A stretch of 47,914 bases of DNA from Cudoniella acicularis (lineage: Eukaryota > Ascomycota > Leotiomycetes > Helotiales > Helotiaceae), in NCBI GenBank assembly GCA_013054445.1, contig JAAMPI010000249.1, positions 1 through 47,914 of the forward strand, read 5' to 3'. The notes beneath the pieces were generated by a model. The model saw only the letters and a list, made by a program, of their open reading frames with translations. It had not been told where the DNA came from and did not search any database. Both the position numbers and the translations under genes were made by a program. Positions 44,961 to 47,914 of the stretch are shown in pieces (the first letter of the stretch is position 1; the number at the start of each line of letters is the position of its first letter).

Positions 44961-46756
44961 GGAGGGTTAGGCTTGATAATTTCAAGCTGCTCCTGCATCG
45001 GATCTTTGTCATGTTTCAATTATGTGTAAAAAAAGAGATCTCATTTCTTTGGTATCTTTCCCTGTAAAGGTTTTAGACCTGAGAAACGATATCCAAGTCT
45101 TGATATTACGTCAGTCTAAGTTCCTTAACGTGATTTCCAGTATAGCGATATATCATCCTGCTTCAGAGTCTGGGAGTTGTCATTCCTTTCCAAATATTCA
45201 CCCTCACCTCCATATTTCATTTCATTCCTCCCCTCAGACAGCGATAGAACAAGCTTGTCGAGATCTGCCCCTCCGCCTCTGTTTGTAGGGGCGTGCACAC
45301 CCACACGTGGAACATTCGGGAAGCACGTGTGCGCCTCTTTGAGGCGCCTCTGCAATTCCAATATTCGGCTTATGCACCTCCTTGCAAAGCTGCCCTACCT
45401 TGCCACACCAAGTTGAGGCTAGCCTCCCGCATTGTATTGACGGTGGTGCACAAACGCGGGTTGAAATCAATCTGGCGTGCGCGCCGTTGTGCTTCTGGAA
45501 ACTGGTGCAGAACGCACGAAGCACCCCGTCTCCGTCGTCGGGCGGTCCGAGGAATGGAAATGCTTAATAGCTGGCTCCCCTCCTGTTTCGACAAGCTCAT
45601 AGTTGGGGAAAGCAGGTGTCACGATAGAAAACCACACCAAAAAACGCCCAAAATAAGTGCATTTTATCGCACTTTTCTAAACTAAGAATAAGAATTCCTC
45701 GCCCACTTTCTCGATGCACGTTATGATAATTATTATGTAATAAGCATTAATATGAATAAGTGTTTTTACTAATTTAGAATTATGATTTAAGTTCGTTACA
45801 TAATTGAATCACTTGTTTTGTTGCATATACTTTCCACCTTTGGTGAGGAATCTCGCCAATTTTGAGTATAGAAAATCTAAAAATTCAAGATTTTTATTTT
45901 GGCGAGGAAACCCATACAAAATTCTAGCGTGAAACTTGCTTTTTTTTTGGGAGCTTGCCGAAACAGGAGGTGAGCCGGCCATTAGATGCCTTAGCGCAGC
46001 ACTAAAATCTTGGCAGGGTCAGGCACAATTGCCTGGCAATTCTAGAAGCATGCTTTACCCGATCCGGCAGGTGGTAGAAAGTAGTGCAATTAAGGGATTG
46101 GGCATCTCCACACTGCGGCTTCTCTCTGCACCTTGCAATGCTCCATCATCACGATCCTCCAACTACCTAAAATGCCAGCCCCTTCTCGCCCCTGGGCAAC
46201 GATATCTATTTCTCTTGCTCTCTTGTGCTCCGTTGGGTCCTCCAGACACGCCCAAGTGTCTCTCTATTCTGTAGGGGCTCAAGGAGCCGATCAGTCATTT
46301 GCAGTGTCATGCTTAGAGCTTCATTCTTATCTTATCTTCATACGCCTTGGAAAAATATGCCGTGCTTGAGAGGCACGTGGGCAGTCTTTATTTTACGTTG
46401 GTTCATTTGCTCAGTGGCTTTCGACACGGCCAGACTACCCCTCTTAGAAGGTCTAAAAAGAGCTAGCCCAATTCGGAGGCGCTCTGCGGGCGGTCTTCGA
46501 AGCTGAAATCCCACTGCCAGCAACCTCTAGTACGCGGCACGCAGGCCTGGAATTTTGTACCCTGGATGAAGGTAGCTTGAAGTGGCTTCAACTGGCTTTT
46601 CTGCATTATTATAGCTGTGTAGAGATGCATGTGCCCTCGCCAAGAAGCACAATTGGACTATGGTTGAGAAGTCCTTCCACAGTAGTATGATTATAAAGAT
46701 ACGTACTTGCACCTTGCTCTTGCCCGAGGGACATTGACTAATTACTATCGCCTGTT
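44961..46756. other. Gene-poor region, no supported gene
   Basis: Many overlapping short frames occur on both strands between 45000 and 46500, none with a recognisable family or a clear coding bias. The DNA alternates between GC-richer blocks (45230-45600, 46100-46500) and AT-rich blocks (45700-45950), which suggests old inserted repeats. The last part is the promoter of the acid phosphatase gene. Confidence 0.4.
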
Positions 46757-47914
46757 ATGCGTTCCTTTGCCCACCTGCTTGTTATTGCTACGGCCCTTAC
46801 CGGTGTATTGGCTCAGTATGATGATGGCTACGAGAATGTTACTACCGCGACAACCCCGGTGCAGATCCGCCTTGCCTACCAGGGCCCAACGGCCATGATG
46901 GGTGAGTGAGCAACTCAGGGCTGCAAAGACATGTTTGACAACATGAATACTTAATTATTTACCCTCGCAGTATCGTGGAACACTTTCCAGCAACTCGCCA
47001 ACCCCACAGTCTCATACGGTCTCAGTCCAGATGCTCTTACCCAGACCGCTTCGTCCTCTGTCTCGATTACCTATGCAACCTCCTTAACGTACAACAACCA
47101 CGTCGATATTACCGGTCTGCTGCCGTACACGACTTATTATTACCTTCCCCAGTACAGCAATGCCACCACTCCCTATACCTTCACTACTGCGCGCCTGGCT
47201 GGCGATGCAACACCGTACACCGTGGGTGTTGTTGTTGATATGGGCACCTTTGGTGCTCTTGGTTTGAGTGATGTGACTGGATCAAATGGAGGAACAAACC
47301 CTTTAGCAGTTAATGAGCAAACCACCATTGCTGCCCTCACCGAGATGATTGACAATTATGAGTTCATGGTCCATGCCGGAGACATTGCATATGCCGACTA
47401 TTGGCTCAAAGAGGAGATCCAAGATTATCTTCCGACTACGACAACCGACCAAGGTGCAGTCGTCTACGAGAGCATCCTCAATGCGTTCTTTGATGAGATG
47501 GTCGGCATCACATCGCAAAAAGCGTCAGTCTTGCCGTTTTCGTCCCAATAGAGGTGTATGCTGACCTCCACAGGTACATGGTGAATGCGGGGAACCACGA
47601 AGCGAACTGCGACAATGGTGGAAGCACCGACAAGACTACCGGTGTGGTGTACACCGAGTCGATCTGCTTGGCCGGCCAGACAAATTTCACCGGCTACATC
47701 AATCACTGGCGCATGCCGAGCGGACCTTCTGGCGGGCTCGGCAACTTCTGGTTCTCCTACGTACATCTTATTCGAAGCTCTCTCTCACAACTCAAGGAAA
47801 TGATGTGCTAATTCGTTAGATAGGACTACGGCATGACGCATTTTGTCCACATCGATACCGAAACCGACCTTGGCAACGGCTTGGTTGGGCCAGATGAGGG
47901 CAGTCCCGAGTATG
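46757..47914 (+). CDS. Secreted purple acid phosphatase, 5' part
   Basis: Exons 46757-46901, 46971-47523, 47574-47760 and from 47824 off the window give 325 codons in one frame. A signal peptide MRSFAHLLVIATALTGVLA precedes the fibronectin-like N-terminal domain of purple acid phosphatases (VQIRLAYQGPTAMMVSWNTF). The binuclear metal site then begins with VVVDMGTFG (Asp near residue 137), GDIAYADYW (near 184) and GNHE (near 239), the standard ligand order. The enzyme hydrolyses phosphate esters outside the cell and is usually induced by phosphate limitation in fungi. The later His ligands lie beyond the window edge. The splice joins restore AMMVSW, KAYMVNAGNHE and FSYDYGM, which supports the exon choice. 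Confidence 0.9.

Noticed and set aside
45125..46506. Many overlapping 60-130 codon frames
   Set aside because: They are present in all frames of GC-richer relic DNA without family motifs or consistent coding bias.
1..47914. CRISPR arrays, bacterial operons, rRNA or tRNA genes
   Set aside because: No spaced repeats, no Shine-Dalgarno-type gene packing, and no tRNA box pairs or rRNA stretches were recognised by eye; the gene style is eukaryotic.

Overview
The window looks like nuclear DNA of a filamentous ascomycete (Pezizomycotina). Reasons: genes are split by many short introns (about 49-80 nt) with GTATGT/GTAAGT-type donors, CTAAC/CTAAT/CTGAC branch points and AG acceptors. The gene families are typical of such fungi: Zn(II)2Cys6 regulator, HET, CHAT, Clr5-ankyrin, TPR-SET, PQ-loop transporter, GH17 glucanase, P450. 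AT-rich islands and C-to-T type nonsense codons resemble repeat-induced point mutation (RIP). The order or species cannot be fixed from sequence alone. All exon joins were read by eye from splice signals and checked by reading frame and phase; none was confirmed by alignment or RNA.

Layout. 1-392: 5' part of a minus-strand gene leaving the window. 599-8213 (-): one very long coiled-coil gene, probably about 2,430 residues, broken by one single-base frameshift. 9.6-13.5 kb: a Zn2Cys6 regulator (-) divergent from a medium-chain oxidoreductase (+), a possible regulator/target pair. 13.7-14.8 kb (-): GH17 beta-1,3-glucanase. 15.4-16.6 kb (-): PQ-loop vacuolar transporter, divergent from a NAD(P)-binding protein (17.2-17.9 kb, +). 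19.0-19.7 kb (+): small GPI-anchored wall protein. 19.7-21.7 kb: gene-poor, with a decayed coding remnant. 21.7-26.0 kb: CHAT-domain protein (+) convergent with a HET-domain gene (-) that carries an internal stop. 26.6-29.0 kb (-): TPR-SET methyltransferase-like gene. 29-34 kb: sparse, with an APH-like kinase, two small single-pass membrane proteins and AT-rich DNA. 34.0-34.7 kb (-): pseudogene. 35.5-36.1 kb (-): small Ser/Lys-rich protein. 37.9-40.5 kb (+): Clr5-ankyrin protein. 41.1-41.4 kb: an insertion with terminal inverted repeats and an 8-bp target duplication (non-autonomous hAT-like). 42.3-44.0 kb (-): intact 500-residue cytochrome P450. 44-46.7 kb: repeat relics and AT-rich DNA. 46.8 kb to the end (+): 5' part of a secreted purple acid phosphatase.

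Two themes stand out. First, a CHAT protein that has apparently lost its catalytic His and Cys sits tail to tail with a HET gene that has a nonsense codon in its HET domain; both families belong to fungal incompatibility and cell-death systems. Second, five otherwise intact genes carry six single-base indels. Together with exact frame closure in the other genes, this suggests either base-level assembly error or a wave of recent pseudogenisation. No complete new multi-gene system could be demonstrated. The best candidates for novelty are the CHAT/HET pair, the small transposon-like insertion and the 31-residue coiled-coil repeat array.
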